The notes beneath the pieces are model-generated. The model did not search any database. It saw only the letters and a program-made list of their open reading frames with translations, and had not been told where the DNA came from. A stretch of 32,833 bases of DNA from Candidatus Minthousia equi. GTDB lineage: Bacteria > Bacteroidota > Bacteroidia > Bacteroidales > Bacteroidaceae. Below are positions 1 through 7,795 of this stretch, in pieces. The stretch spans positions 1 through 32,833 of the forward strand of contig JAGHTY010000134.1 of assembly GCA_018065125.1 (NCBI GenBank). The letters run 5' to 3'. A program made the translations under genes and the position numbers. Within the stretch, counting starts at the first letter, position 1. Every line of letters starts with the position of its first letter.

Positions 1-279
1 GAACGCTGGTTCCGTCAGAAGATGATGGAAAGCTGCCGATACAAGCAGATTGGCGGTTGGTGGCAAACCAATGGCGTAAACTCCAAAGGCAATAATGATG
101 ACTTTGAGATCGACATCGTGGCCGAAACACTCGAAGGTGAGGTTGAAGCATACGAGGTAAAACGTAATCCTCATAAGTACTCCCCTGCCCGACTTGATGA
201 GAAGGTTACTGAAATGAAGCGACGTTTATTCAGAGGCAAAGAAATCGCTAAGGCTGGCTTATCTATGGAGGACATGTAA
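1..279 (+). CDS. DUF234-type ATPase, C-terminal fragment (runs off left edge)
   Basis: The frame is open from the first base, so this is the last 92 residues of a gene that starts outside the window. The sequence (ERWFRQKMMES, then IGGWW) resembles the C-terminal DUF234 domain of AAA+ ATPases of the archaeal-ATPase family, which are widespread in Bacteroidota. It contains FEIDIVAE and, about 20 residues later, AYEVKRNP. This D...ExK arrangement is what a PD-(D/E)xK nuclease-like fold shows in this family. The ATPase core with the Walker motifs is not in the window, so activity cannot be judged. The role of these ATPases is poorly known. The next gene in the same direction is a broken acetyltransferase, so no operon is evident. 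Confidence 0.7.
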   Translation, partial: ERWFRQKMMESCRYKQIGGWWQTNGVNSKGNNDDFEIDIVAETLEGEVEAYEVKRNPHKYSPARLDEKVTEMKRRLFRGKEIAKAGLSMEDM

Positions 280-586
280 CCTGTCAAACCGAGATAACCA
301 CCGATGAGATTTCCTGCAATATATTCGCCCATTTCTGCACGCGAAAGTAAGTGCTAAAATTGACAAATTTGAGCCACACCGAATGAATCAAAAATGCATA
401 TTTTCGTTTAACACTTTGTCAAGAAAAGGCAGTCAAAACAATGTCAAAAGTATCAAAATGTTCCTATTTTGCCATCAAACGTGCAGATTTCGTGTTAATA
501 GACGTTAAATACGTTAAAAAGAAGTGTGAAAAAAATAGAACAAGTGAAAATATCGCTATTCTATCGTTTTAAGGCTAAAATACTGA
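280..586. other. intergenic stretch without a recognisable gene
   Basis: About 300 A+T-rich bases lie between the ATPase stop and the broken acetyltransferase. No coding frame with recognisable protein similarity was found. A minus-strand TACTTTTG (445-452) matches the Bacteroidota -7 box but has no gene behind it. The stretch probably holds the deletion junction that removed the 5' part of the following GNAT gene. Confidence 0.5.
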
Positions 587-904
587 TACTCAACATGTCC
601 ACGGACATGCATCGGAAAGAGCAACATCGAGATTGGCGAGAATGATGCTGAGATTGGCTACTGGATAGGCAAACCACATTGGAACAAAGGCTATTGCACA
701 GAAGCCTTGCAAGCCATGATTCACTATTGCTATGAGAAGAAAAACTTCCAGACACTATGGTCAGACTTCTTCATTGACAATCCTGCATCTGGCAGAGTTA
801 TGGAGAAATGCGATTTCATAGATACTGGCAAGGAGAACTATTGTTCAAACCTCTATCATAGCGAAGACCGACCTGTTCACATTATGAAACTAGAACAAGA
901 ATAG
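587..904 (+). pseudogene. GNAT acetyltransferase (RimJ/RimL-like), 5'-truncated
   Basis: The frame following a stop at 584 translates to IGKSNIEIGENDAEIGYWIG, then GYCTEAL, and ends with VMEKCDFIDTGKENY. This is the C-terminal 60-70% of a RimJ/RimL-type GNAT N-acetyltransferase, including the acetyl-CoA-binding motif A region. The family normally has about 165-180 residues and begins with a TERLxLR strand; here the first third is missing and the homologous part begins abruptly. The first in-frame ATG (707) would give only 65 residues, which cannot fold as a GNAT domain. I call it a decayed remnant, with no evidence that it is expressed. Confidence 0.7.
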
Positions 905-1024
905 ATGACGTAAGACGCAACGACATTGCCAAGGCTTAATTTCAAAGACACACTGTCAAACTTCACTTTGGAATAGAAACTGGCAAGGAAAACTTTTAAT
1001 GGGTATAGAGAAAAAACACAGAAT

Positions 1025-1366
1025 ATGGATGTTTTTGAAATGAAATTCGCCAAAGTATTCCCTCTGTTGATAGCAAAGGCAGAGAGAAAAGGACGAACAC
1101 GAAGTGAGGTATATGAAGTAACCAAATGGATCTTTGGTTACACTAAGCAGGAAATTGAAGCGCTGCTTGAAAGTGATGCCTCATATGGTGACTTCATCGA
1201 TAATGCTCCTGCCAAGAATCCAGCACGAATGACTGTCAAAGGAAGAATCTGCGGCATAAAGGTGGAAGATATTGAGGATTCTCGGATGAGAGACCTCCGT
1301 ATCCTTGACAAACTGGTGGATGATCTGGCAAAGGGTAAAGAACTAAACACGATCATTGACTTATGA
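1025..1366 (+). CDS. DUF2200 family protein
   Basis: A 113-residue soluble protein with no signal peptide. It matches the DUF2200 (COG4898) pattern throughout: the N-terminal FEMKFAKVFPLLIAKAERKG, a central EVTKWIFGY helix, the APAKNP segment, GRICGIKVEDIED and a C-terminal LDKLVDDLAKGK. The length is typical. The biochemical role is unknown. The ATG at 1025 is used because it gives the expected family start. The gene ends 53 bp from the convergent SGNH hydrolase, and no terminator hairpin was seen between them. Confidence 0.8.
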   Translation: MDVFEMKFAKVFPLLIAKAERKGRTRSEVYEVTKWIFGYTKQEIEALLESDASYGDFIDNAPAKNPARMTVKGRICGIKVEDIEDSRMRDLRILDKLVDDLAKGKELNTIIDL

Positions 1367-1419
1367 CCATGCAACAATTCTGAACCGACGCATCCGCCAA
1401 TTAAATAAACCAGCAACCT

Positions 1420-2082
1420 TTACTTCCTGATAGCCTCTAGCAGTTGATTGCAGATAGCCTGCATACCCTTAATCGAAGGATGCCCGTTCTGCTTTTCGAT
1501 GTCAACAAGTTCGATGAGCTGCACGTTATAGTGCTTGCAGATTTCACGGCTCGACTCGTTGATTTCCTCCTTTAGTTCAGAATTGAGTATTGAATAGATT
1601 TCAGCCTCGGGATAAAGGGTGTGCAGTTTATTGAGCAGACAAGCCAATGCAGGACGAAATGCCTTGCAGTCCTCATCAGTCCAGTCGGCATACTGGTATT
1701 CACCAATCGGAGAGTTTGCCCATGCATCATTCGTGCCACCAAACAAGAAGATGATGTCTGGATTGCCCAGAAGTCCTGCGCGTGCATTAAACGAGCTGGC
1801 TGTTACATCCCTCTGTCCGTAACCAGTATTGCAGATGGTAGTACCTCCCCAAGAATTATTCTTGTCAAGTTCATACCCCATAGCCTTGATATAGAGGCTC
1901 CACCACGTCTGTTCCACCTCGGTAACATCATTACGGTCGTTAGGGTAAAACGGAGCATAGCCTTCAGGATTTGCACCCTGGAAAGTAGAATACGAGTCGC
2001 CAAGAACAGATACCTTCTTGACCTGTGCCTGGGCAATGACAGCCATTGCCATCAGCAAGAATAATGCAAATATCTTTTTCAT
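1420..2082 (-). CDS. secreted SGNH/GDSL-type hydrolase
   Basis: 220 residues with a Sec signal peptide (MKKIFALFLLMAMAVIAQAQ, cleavage after about residue 20), so periplasmic or exported. SGNH blocks are visible: block I VLGDSYST with the likely nucleophile Ser30, block III FGGTNDAW supplying the oxyanion Asn, and a C-terminal NGHPSIKGM with the catalytic His near residue 203. Members are esterases or lipases; in polysaccharide-degrading Bacteroidales they commonly remove acetyl groups from glycans. It sits divergently from a GH43 gene, which suits a role in hemicellulose deacetylation (inference). The minus-strand promoter region includes TATACTTG at 2111-2118. Confidence 0.85.
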   Translation of the reverse strand: MKKIFALFLLMAMAVIAQAQVKKVSVLGDSYSTFQGANPEGYAPFYPNDRNDVTEVEQTWWSLYIKAMGYELDKNNSWGGTTICNTGYGQRDVTASSFNARAGLLGNPDIIFLFGGTNDAWANSPIGEYQYADWTDEDCKAFRPALACLLNKLHTLYPEAEIYSILNSELKEEINESSREICKHYNVQLIELVDIEKQNGHPSIKGMQAICNQLLEAIRK

Positions 2083-2109
2083 TCTGTTTGTTTAGGATAG
2101 AATTTATTT

Positions 2110-2138
2110 GCAAGTATAGTGACTTTTTTTTGAAAAAC
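2110..2138 (-). promoter_or_regulatory. promoter-region element shared with the tag upstream region
   Basis: On the minus strand this contains TATACTTG (2111-2118), a variant of the Bacteroidota -7 box TAnnTTTG, 28 bp upstream of the SGNH hydrolase start. The 29-bp stretch recurs at 6804-6832, upstream of tag, with 27 of 29 bases identical. No clear TTTG -33 box is present; a T-rich tract occupies that place. Confidence 0.45.
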
Positions 2139-2204
2139 CTAGAAGTTAAACTTTTTTATACTATTATATCTTGGATGCATCCATATGAATAGAACAAAAA
2201 AGTA

Positions 2205-2236
2205 TTTGGTTTTATCAGATTAATCTTGTACTTTTG
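2205..2236 (+). promoter_or_regulatory. Bacteroidota-type promoter of the GH43 gene
   Basis: TTTG at 2205-2208 and TACTTTTG at 2229-2236 are separated by 20 bp, an exact match to the Bacteroidota consensus (TTTG, 19-21 bp, TAnnTTTG). Transcription should begin near 2241, leaving a leader of about 40 A-rich bases before the ATG at 2281. Confidence 0.75.
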
Positions 2237-2280
2237 CCTACACCTTTATAAAGAACACAAAATATTAACTTATTAATAAC

Positions 2281-3930
2281 ATGAAAACATCCCTTATTAC
2301 AACATCCATGTTTCTGGCTGTATGTGCTATGACATCTTGCCAGTCATCGAAAGAAACGCCACAGGCCAATACAGATGAAATTCAAACTGTTGGTAACCCC
2401 TACCTCCCAATGTGGGAACACATTCCTGATGGAGAACCCTACGTGTTTGAGGATCCCGACAACCCAGGAAAGATGCGTGCCTACATCTATGGTTCGCACG
2501 ACTCACGCCTTACCGACTACTGCGGTCGCGAACTGGTGGTATGGTCGGCAGCTGTAGAAGACTTGAACCACTGGCGATACGATGGTGAAATCCTGGTTGT
2601 TGATAAGAATGCCAAGGGCGAGGTACTCTATCCCGACAGCATAAAGGGCGATGTGCTCTTTGCTCCTGATGTGGCGGTGAAAGTAGAAGCCGATGGCACA
2701 AAGACCTACTACCTCTATCCTAACGACCAGGCAGGCGGTCGAAACAGCCTAGTTGCCAAGAGTAAGAGTCCGAAGGGTCCGTTCGAGGTTTGCAACTGGA
2801 GCGACGAAGACCCAAACAAAACCATTGGTCCATTGGGATTCGATCCAGGTGTATTCGTTGACGACGATGGTCGTGTGTATGGTTATTGGGGTTTCATGAA
2901 ATCGTACATGGCCGAACTCGATCCAGAGACAATGTGTACGGTAAAAGCAGGTACCGAAGTTTTGGAAAATCAAGTTTCGGGAACCGACGACGAAGGAATC
3001 TTCCACTTCTTCGAAGCCTCATCCATGCGTAAGATCAAAGACAAGTATGTGCTGATTTACAGTCGTTTTATGCCTGAGGGAGAATTCAACATGCCTCGCA
3101 CCAACTATACCTTGGCATATGCCTATAGCGACAAACCATTAGGTCCCTGGACTTATGGCGGTACAATCATCGATGGTCGCGCACGCGAAAAGGATGAGCA
3201 AGGCAACGCCATTGCCTCGGCTACCGTTACAGGTAACACCCATGGTTCTATCTGCGAAATCAATGGTCAGTGGTATGTGTTCTATCACCGACAGACAGGC
3301 TATGATGAATACGCACGTCAGGCAATGGTGGCACCAATAACCGTAAAGGTTGAAGAAGGTGCAGGAGGCAAGGTAATGATCAGCGAGGGCGAGGTAACCT
3401 CTGAAGGATTCTCACTCGAAGGTCTCGACCCACTCGAGCGTCACCCTGCTGCCATCTGCTGCTGGCACACCGGTCCTAAGGTTACCATCCACGGAGCTCC
3501 TAAGACCTACTTTGGTTCATTCATCGACCGTGGCTACGGAACAGAAGACAAGTTTGAACATCCATACGCCCTGCATAACAACACCAATCCTGTGGTTAAC
3601 AACACAGATGGTTCAATTGTTGGCTACAAGTATTTCAACCTGAGCAAGCTGCAGGACAAAAAAGACGTGAAACTTTCTCTTAACCTCACGCCAGAGGGTA
3701 TTGATGGTGTAATCCGTATCATGGTAGACCGTCCTTGGGTTTCGCAAGGCGGAAAGGAAGTAGGTCGTATTGAACTCAAGGCAGACATGCCTAAGACACT
3801 TACCGAAATGACAGCACCAGTAGGCGAACTTGCCAAGATGAGCGGCAAGCATGCCATCTTCTTTGTATTCGAGTCAGCCACAAAAGAAAAGTCAATGTGC
3901 GTGCTCGAGAATTTTGCCTTTGTACTCTAA
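2281..3930 (+). CDS. glycoside hydrolase family 43 lipoprotein
   Basis: 549 residues. The N-terminus is a lipoprotein signal (lipobox near AMTSC, Cys20), so it is probably anchored in the periplasm or on the outer membrane. The N-terminal 330 residues resemble a GH43 five-bladed propeller: DGEPYVFED with the candidate base Asp50, VLFAPDVAVK with Asp130 as pKa modulator, and FFEASSMRK with the acid Glu245. The remaining 200 residues look like an all-beta carbohydrate-binding module. GH43 enzymes are beta-xylosidases, arabinofuranosidases or arabinanases; substrate cannot be fixed from the sequence. The nearby GH51 and acetylesterase fit arabinoxylan or arabinan use. It has its own promoter and terminator, so it is monocistronic. 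Confidence 0.85.
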   Translation: MKTSLITTSMFLAVCAMTSCQSSKETPQANTDEIQTVGNPYLPMWEHIPDGEPYVFEDPDNPGKMRAYIYGSHDSRLTDYCGRELVVWSAAVEDLNHWRYDGEILVVDKNAKGEVLYPDSIKGDVLFAPDVAVKVEADGTKTYYLYPNDQAGGRNSLVAKSKSPKGPFEVCNWSDEDPNKTIGPLGFDPGVFVDDDGRVYGYWGFMKSYMAELDPETMCTVKAGTEVLENQVSGTDDEGIFHFFEASSMRKIKDKYVLIYSRFMPEGEFNMPRTNYTLAYAYSDKPLGPWTYGGTIIDGRAREKDEQGNAIASATVTGNTHGSICEINGQWYVFYHRQTGYDEYARQAMVAPITVKVEEGAGGKVMISEGEVTSEGFSLEGLDPLERHPAAICCWHTGPKVTIHGAPKTYFGSFIDRGYGTEDKFEHPYALHNNTNPVVNNTDGSIVGYKYFNLSKLQDKKDVKLSLNLTPEGIDGVIRIMVDRPWVSQGGKEVGRIELKADMPKTLTEMTAPVGELAKMSGKHAIFFVFESATKEKSMCVLENFAFVL

Positions 3931-3952
3931 TCCCAAAAGCAGAACATAAAAT

Positions 3953-3985
3953 ATAGCCGCAAGAACCAATTGTTTTTGCGGCTAT
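3953..3985 (+). terminator. hairpin terminator after GH43 (possibly bidirectional)
   Basis: A perfect 10-bp stem (ATAGCCGCAA at 3953-3962 pairing with TTGCGGCTAT at 3976-3985) with a 13-nt loop, 23 bp after the GH43 stop. T-rich sequence follows. It lies between two convergent genes and may serve both. Confidence 0.7.
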
Positions 3986-4002
3986 TCTTGTATTCTACGA
4001 GT

Positions 4003-4022
4003 CTTTTAAACCTTTTAAACTC
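4003..4022. repeat. TTTAAAC-type intergenic repeat, copy 1
   Basis: TTTTAAACC and TTTTAAACTC in tandem, just past the end of the acetylesterase gene. Related tracts occur at 12498-12537, 16186-16198 and 16806-16846, always between genes. Confidence 0.5.
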
Positions 4023-4031
4023 TTAATCTCA

Positions 4032-6020
4032 CTACTTACTAGAGAATGGAGCAGCAGGAAGTCCATTTGCACCAAAGAGCGAAACTGCAGGATTATCATC
4101 CCATGCATAGCGAACAAACTTTGGTTCGGGTACAGATGGTGATGAACAAACAACGGTATTGCCCTCAATACGTGCATCTGCCCACACAAAGCGACCATCA
4201 GCGCCAGCAATAGCAAACCCCTCAAGATGCTGAGGATCGCCAGCCTCATAGTTGTAGTCGCATTGGCGCCAAGCAACCGGAACAACCACACGAAGTGCCT
4301 GCAGCTGGTCGGTTCCTGCACGGAAGTGTACTATAGCCTTACCTCCTTCGAAGGAAACAGATTCGTAGGCAGGGCCAGTGGCAACCAGGTTTTTCTTGCC
4401 CAAGTAGAGGCGCTTTGCCTGCAAGGCACAACGATGTGCAATATCCTTCTTTCGAAGTGGATGAATATCGTTCCACTCACCTATCTCGATGGCACATGCC
4501 ATACCTGCATTTGGAATGGTTTCGGCCGAAACACGCTGAACCTCGCGAATCTTTGCCCATCCACCCTGATAGTTGGCATCGGTATGACGATTGGTGTAAT
4601 TTGCCAACTGAACAATAATGAATGGCACCTCGCCAAAGTGCGAGCGCCAGTCGCCAGCTAAGGCAGGAAGCAACTTGGCATACTCGTCAGGACGTCCGGC
4701 ATTGGTTTCACCCTGATTCCAGATAATACCCGCTATGCGATAGTTAGCAATAGGAGCAATCTGCCCGTCATAAAGAACCGAACCCTTTGAGTTGTTCACG
4801 CCCTCTACACCTGGCTGAGATGGCAACATCATGCCCTCGTGCATGCGGTAGTCGCCCTCAATAGGAATAGCAGGATCATTTATGTCGAAATAGGCAGATT
4901 CTGGTTGGCGTGGAAATACAAGGCGATAAGGTTTATCTGTCATCGCTATGGTTGGGTTACCTCCGGTCTTCAGATGTACGGTAAGCACATTTCGGCCAGC
5001 CTTCAGTACATTGGCAGGAACCTTATAAAGGCGTGGAGGATACTCATAGCCAGTACTACCCACCTTTGTTCCGTTGATATAGGTATCATCGCTGTCAATC
5101 CAGTAGCCAAGTCGAAGAATGGCATCACGGCCAGCAAGCGAGTCGGGAACGATAATCTCCTTGCGGAACCAGAGCGTGCCACGCCAGCGGTTGCGGTGGG
5201 TAAAAGGATTCACTAATTGCCATTGTGAGTCGTCAAAGTCGGCCGACATCCATTTTCCTTCCAATCCAGGATCTTCTTTCTGCACCTCGGCAAAGGCCTT
5301 TCCTATGGCGTTGCTTAACCTGGCATTTCTTTCAAGATAGCCAGGCGTACGCAAGCGGTCCATGTCGCGCACATACTCAGGAGCAACTTCCTCAAGCTTT
5401 CCACGACTGATGAATGCCACGATGTTACTGCCACCTAACGAGGCATTGATAATGCCTTGAGGCACACCTGTTTCTTCAAACATCTCCTTGGCAAAGAAAT
5501 AGCTCAAAGCCGACCAGTGACCCGTTCTGGATGGGGCGAGCGACTCCCACTTGTAGGAACCAGAACCAATGTCGGAGTGAGGACCATCTGGCACACAGGT
5601 ACGGTCAAGTTGAATAAGATGAATCTTATCGTTGTGGTCGGCAGCAAACTCATCGGCATATACTTCGCGCACGCGATCCACATGAACATCCATGTTGCTC
5701 TGCCCCGAGGTAAGCCACACATCACCCACATATACATCGGTAAGTTTTTGGTCGCCAATGGTTAGCACATAAGGTCCGCCAGCTTTCTGTGGAGCCATGC
5801 GAACGCTCCATTTACCTTGTGCGTCGGTCACGGCTTCGGCCTTCTTCTTGTTAAATACTATCAGTACCTTTTCTCCTGGATTTGCCTCGCCCCAAAGAGA
5901 AATAGAGTCATTTCGCTGCAATACCATGCCGTTGCTGATGATTCGTGGCAAGCGAACAGTCTGTGCCTTAACCGTTAGCAAAGCAGCAAGAAATAGCGTA
6001 GTAAGAAATAGTTTTTTCAT
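4032..6020 (-). CDS. secreted SASA-family acetylesterase (sialate O-acetylesterase-like)
   Basis: 662 residues with a Sec signal peptide (cleavage near VKAQ, residue 20). SGNH-type SASA motifs: WLTSGQSNMD with nucleophile Ser108, a central IWNQGETNAGR, and WNDIHPLRKK near the C-terminus carrying the catalytic Asp/His. Around residues 250-370 a beta-sandwich is inserted between the two halves of the catalytic domain (GTLWFRKEI, then GYWIDSDDTYINGTKVG). That arrangement is typical of large Bacteroidota sialate O-acetylesterase-like enzymes and also of CE20 xylan acetylesterases. With GH43 and GH51 nearby, deacetylation of xylan is at least as likely as of sialic acid (inference). It has its own promoter at 6045-6076. 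Confidence 0.8.
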   Translation of the reverse strand: MKKLFLTTLFLAALLTVKAQTVRLPRIISNGMVLQRNDSISLWGEANPGEKVLIVFNKKKAEAVTDAQGKWSVRMAPQKAGGPYVLTIGDQKLTDVYVGDVWLTSGQSNMDVHVDRVREVYADEFAADHNDKIHLIQLDRTCVPDGPHSDIGSGSYKWESLAPSRTGHWSALSYFFAKEMFEETGVPQGIINASLGGSNIVAFISRGKLEEVAPEYVRDMDRLRTPGYLERNARLSNAIGKAFAEVQKEDPGLEGKWMSADFDDSQWQLVNPFTHRNRWRGTLWFRKEIIVPDSLAGRDAILRLGYWIDSDDTYINGTKVGSTGYEYPPRLYKVPANVLKAGRNVLTVHLKTGGNPTIAMTDKPYRLVFPRQPESAYFDINDPAIPIEGDYRMHEGMMLPSQPGVEGVNNSKGSVLYDGQIAPIANYRIAGIIWNQGETNAGRPDEYAKLLPALAGDWRSHFGEVPFIIVQLANYTNRHTDANYQGGWAKIREVQRVSAETIPNAGMACAIEIGEWNDIHPLRKKDIAHRCALQAKRLYLGKKNLVATGPAYESVSFEGGKAIVHFRAGTDQLQALRVVVPVAWRQCDYNYEAGDPQHLEGFAIAGADGRFVWADARIEGNTVVCSSPSVPEPKFVRYAWDDNPAVSLFGANGLPAAPFSSK

Positions 6021-6044
6021 ACAGGTTCACATTTTATTTACTTG

Positions 6045-6076
6045 CAAAGATAAGGCTTGCTTTTGAATCACACAAA
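6045..6076 (-). promoter_or_regulatory. promoter of the SASA acetylesterase gene
   Basis: Read on the minus strand: TTTG (6073-6076), a 20-bp spacer, then TATCTTTG (6045-6052), a full consensus match. The expected start of transcription is near 6040, giving a leader of about 20 nt before the ATG at 6020. Confidence 0.75.
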
Positions 6077-6094
6077 TCTTATTGAAAGAAGTAA

Positions 6095-6670
6095 CTAAAA
6101 ACAATACAGAGAAACACGCGTGTACCTGCAGCATCCCTCCAGATGTCCGTTTATTACCCCAATGGCCTGCAGGTACGAGTAGACTACCGTACTGCCAACA
6201 AACTTCATGCCTCGTTTCCTTAGGTCTTTCGAAATGGTGTCCGAGAGAGGAGAAGTTGTTCTCAGGTTGCATGGTTCGTAAATCACCTTGCCTTCTGTAA
6301 ATCCCCAGATATACTTGTTGAACGATCCATACTCCTCCTGTATCCCGATGAATGCGCGGGCATTAACCACGCTAGCGCCTATCTTTAGCCTATTGCGGAT
6401 AATCCCAGAAGTGGCAGCAAGTTCCATCAGTTTTGCCTCGTCATAACCCACAACCTTATGCACGTCGAAGTTATCAAAGGCCTCACGAAAGGCCTTACGC
6501 TTGTTCAGCACACACTCCCACGACAATCCAGCCTGGAATCCCTCCAGTATCAGCATCTCGAAGAGCATCCGCTCGTCATGGCAAGGCACTCCCCATTCTT
6601 CGTCATGATAGGCAACGTAAAGCGGGTTTTTCGTATTTGCCCAGAAGCACCTGCTTATGTCTTTTTCCAT
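6095..6670 (-). CDS. tag: DNA-3-methyladenine glycosylase I
   Basis: Excises N3-methyladenine from alkylated DNA, starting base-excision repair in the cytoplasm. Family signature throughout: RCFWANTKNPLYVAYHDEEWG at the N-terminus, then FEMLILEGFQAGLSWE, the RNRLKI segment and FVGSTVVYSYLQAIGVINGH near the C-terminus. The zinc ligands of Tag are a Cys in RCFW, a His near YHDEEWG, and a His and Cys in GHLEGCCRY; all are present. I start at the ATG at 6670 (MEKDISRCFW); an in-frame ATG at 6682 would add MKIK. Length (191 residues) is normal. The stop lies 19 bp from the next gene's -33 box. Confidence 0.9.
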   Translation of the reverse strand: MEKDISRCFWANTKNPLYVAYHDEEWGVPCHDERMLFEMLILEGFQAGLSWECVLNKRKAFREAFDNFDVHKVVGYDEAKLMELAATSGIIRNRLKIGASVVNARAFIGIQEEYGSFNKYIWGFTEGKVIYEPCNLRTTSPLSDTISKDLRKRGMKFVGSTVVYSYLQAIGVINGHLEGCCRYTRVSLYCF

Positions 6671-6803
6671 CTTTATCTTCATGATTGGTAGTACAAAAAT
6701 ATTCTTTAGATGTAGTCTCCTATGTTATCACTCAAACCATAAAACAGTTTCAGGCAGTATTGCTTGAATCTGTTAGTTTATGAATAGAACATCATATAAA
6801 TAT

Positions 6804-6832
6804 GCAAGTATAGTGATTTTTTTTAGAAAAAC
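6804..6832 (-). promoter_or_regulatory. promoter-region element upstream of tag, second copy
   Basis: Contains TATACTTG on the minus strand at 6805-6812, a near match to the Bacteroidota -7 box, about 135 bp upstream of the tag start. The 29 bp differ from 2110-2138 at only two positions, both within or next to the poly-T tract. Confidence 0.4.
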
Positions 6833-6894
6833 GTAAGAATAAGGCATAAACCAAATAAAATCTTCTTTTCATATTAATAAAACCAACAGTAAAC

Positions 6895-6927
6895 AGGTGG
6901 TGGCACCTTGATTTATCCATAACTTTG
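6895..6927 (+). promoter_or_regulatory. promoter of the lipocalin gene with inverted repeat at -33
   Basis: TAACTTTG at 6920-6927 fits the -7 box. There is no TTTG 20 bp upstream; instead the inverted repeat AGGTG-GTGG-CACCT (6895-6908) covers that position and could be an operator. The leader to the ATG at 6983 would be about 50 nt. Confidence 0.45.
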
Positions 6928-6982
6928 CCCTTGCCAAGTCATAGAGCGACTGGCTGTTATTCTGTAACTAAAAAAGGGTATT

Positions 6983-7630
6983 ATGAAAAAATGGATTTGC
7001 ACCGTGTGTGGCTATACACATTACGGAGAAGACGCTCCCGAAAACTGTCCACAATGTGGCGCGTCAAAGTCTGAGTTCTATCAGGATGAAAAAAGAAAAG
7101 GATGCCTTTTCGGTTTCTTGTCGGTAATGATAATGCTGGCAACTCCCTTACTTTCCATATTTGGATGTAAGACACCTGTAACCGTGGACAATTCAACCGT
7201 CAGCACACTAGACCTTAATAGGTATTTAGGCAAATGGTATGAGATTGCCCGCTTTGACCATAAGTTTGAGCGCAATATGATGCAATGTACCGCCACCTAT
7301 GTGCTACAGGACAATGGTACTATCAAGGTAACAAACCAAGGAATAAAGAACGGGAAATGGAAAACATCTGTTGGCAAGGCAAAGATAACCGAGATTCCTG
7401 GATTGCTCAGGGTGTCGTTCTTTGGCCCCTTCTATTCTGACTACCGAGTCATGATGCTGGCACCCGATTACTCGTACGCTCTTGTTGGCGGAAGCAACGA
7501 CAACTACCTATGGATTCTGTCGCGCACCCCAAAACTTGATCAAAGCACGCGTAACGAAATCCTCCACGCAGCAAACGCAAGAGGTTACAAAACCGATAAT
7601 CTTATCTGGATAGAACATAAAGACAACTAG
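6983..7630 (+). CDS. rubredoxin-like/transmembrane/lipocalin fusion protein
   Basis: 215 residues in three parts. Residues 1-33 are a rubredoxin-like metal site of the rubrerythrin C-terminal type: [20 protein letters not shown] with Cys6, Cys9, Cys22 and Cys25. Residues 41-60 are a hydrophobic segment ([20 protein letters not shown]) that would anchor the protein in the inner membrane. Residues 75-215 are a bacterial lipocalin (Blc-like), with the signature GKWYEIARF at 83-91 and a C-terminal LWILSRTP. Blc-type lipocalins bind lipids at the outer membrane. Here the predicted topology is a cytoplasmic iron or zinc ribbon and a periplasmic lipocalin. A later start at the internal MIMLATPLL would make a short, poor lipoprotein signal ending at Cys62, but the N-terminal Cys motif is too well kept to be chance. 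A terminator follows. Confidence 0.75.
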   Translation: MKKWICTVCGYTHYGEDAPENCPQCGASKSEFYQDEKRKGCLFGFLSVMIMLATPLLSIFGCKTPVTVDNSTVSTLDLNRYLGKWYEIARFDHKFERNMMQCTATYVLQDNGTIKVTNQGIKNGKWKTSVGKAKITEIPGLLRVSFFGPFYSDYRVMMLAPDYSYALVGGSNDNYLWILSRTPKLDQSTRNEILHAANARGYKTDNLIWIEHKDN

Positions 7631-7644
7631 TATTCTATCGGTAT

Positions 7645-7684
7645 ATGATGGCAAGGTATCTGTTCCCTGCCATCATTTTTTTTG
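7645..7684 (+). terminator. rho-independent terminator after the lipocalin gene
   Basis: Perfect 9-bp stem ATGATGGCA (7645-7653) with TGCCATCAT (7668-7676), 14-nt loop, followed at once by eight T residues. Confidence 0.85.
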
Positions 7685-7719
7685 CCACGACCACACAAAT
7701 TTGTTAAAGTTCGTGTTAA

Positions 7720-7764
7720 AGATGTCAGAGAACATCTGCATGTCAGATTAAAGCACTAACTTTG
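7720..7764 (+). promoter_or_regulatory. promoter of the nitroreductase-GH51 operon with candidate operator
   Basis: TAACTTTG (7757-7764) matches the -7 box. Immediately upstream the octamer ATGTCAGA occurs twice (7722-7729 and 7740-7747, 18 bp apart). Two overlapping inverted repeats use the same bases: AGATGT...ACATCT at 7720-7737 and ATCTG-CATGT-CAGAT at 7734-7748. They cover the -33 position, where no TTTG is found, so an activator or repressor site is plausible. Confidence 0.5.
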
Positions 7765-7795
7765 ACAATATATTAACTAATCAAAATCAAACACG

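Larger units (their letters stand above)
6683..6982. other. divergent intergenic region between tag and the lipocalin gene
   Basis: A 300-bp A+T-rich region holding two divergent promoters and no gene. The minus-strand promoter element is at 6804-6832 and the plus-strand one at 6920-6927. A small inverted repeat, AGGTG-GTGG-CACCT, lies at 6895-6908 where the -33 box of the plus-strand promoter would be. Confidence 0.55.

Noticed and set aside
445..452. Minus-strand TACTTTTG as a promoter
   Set aside because: There is no gene downstream on that strand within a reasonable distance; the match to an 8-mer with two free positions is expected by chance in A+T-rich DNA.
940..1000. Second GNAT fragment (FGIETGKENF) before the DUF2200 gene
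   Set aside because: Similarity to the end of the upstream GNAT remnant covers only about six residues, too short to support.
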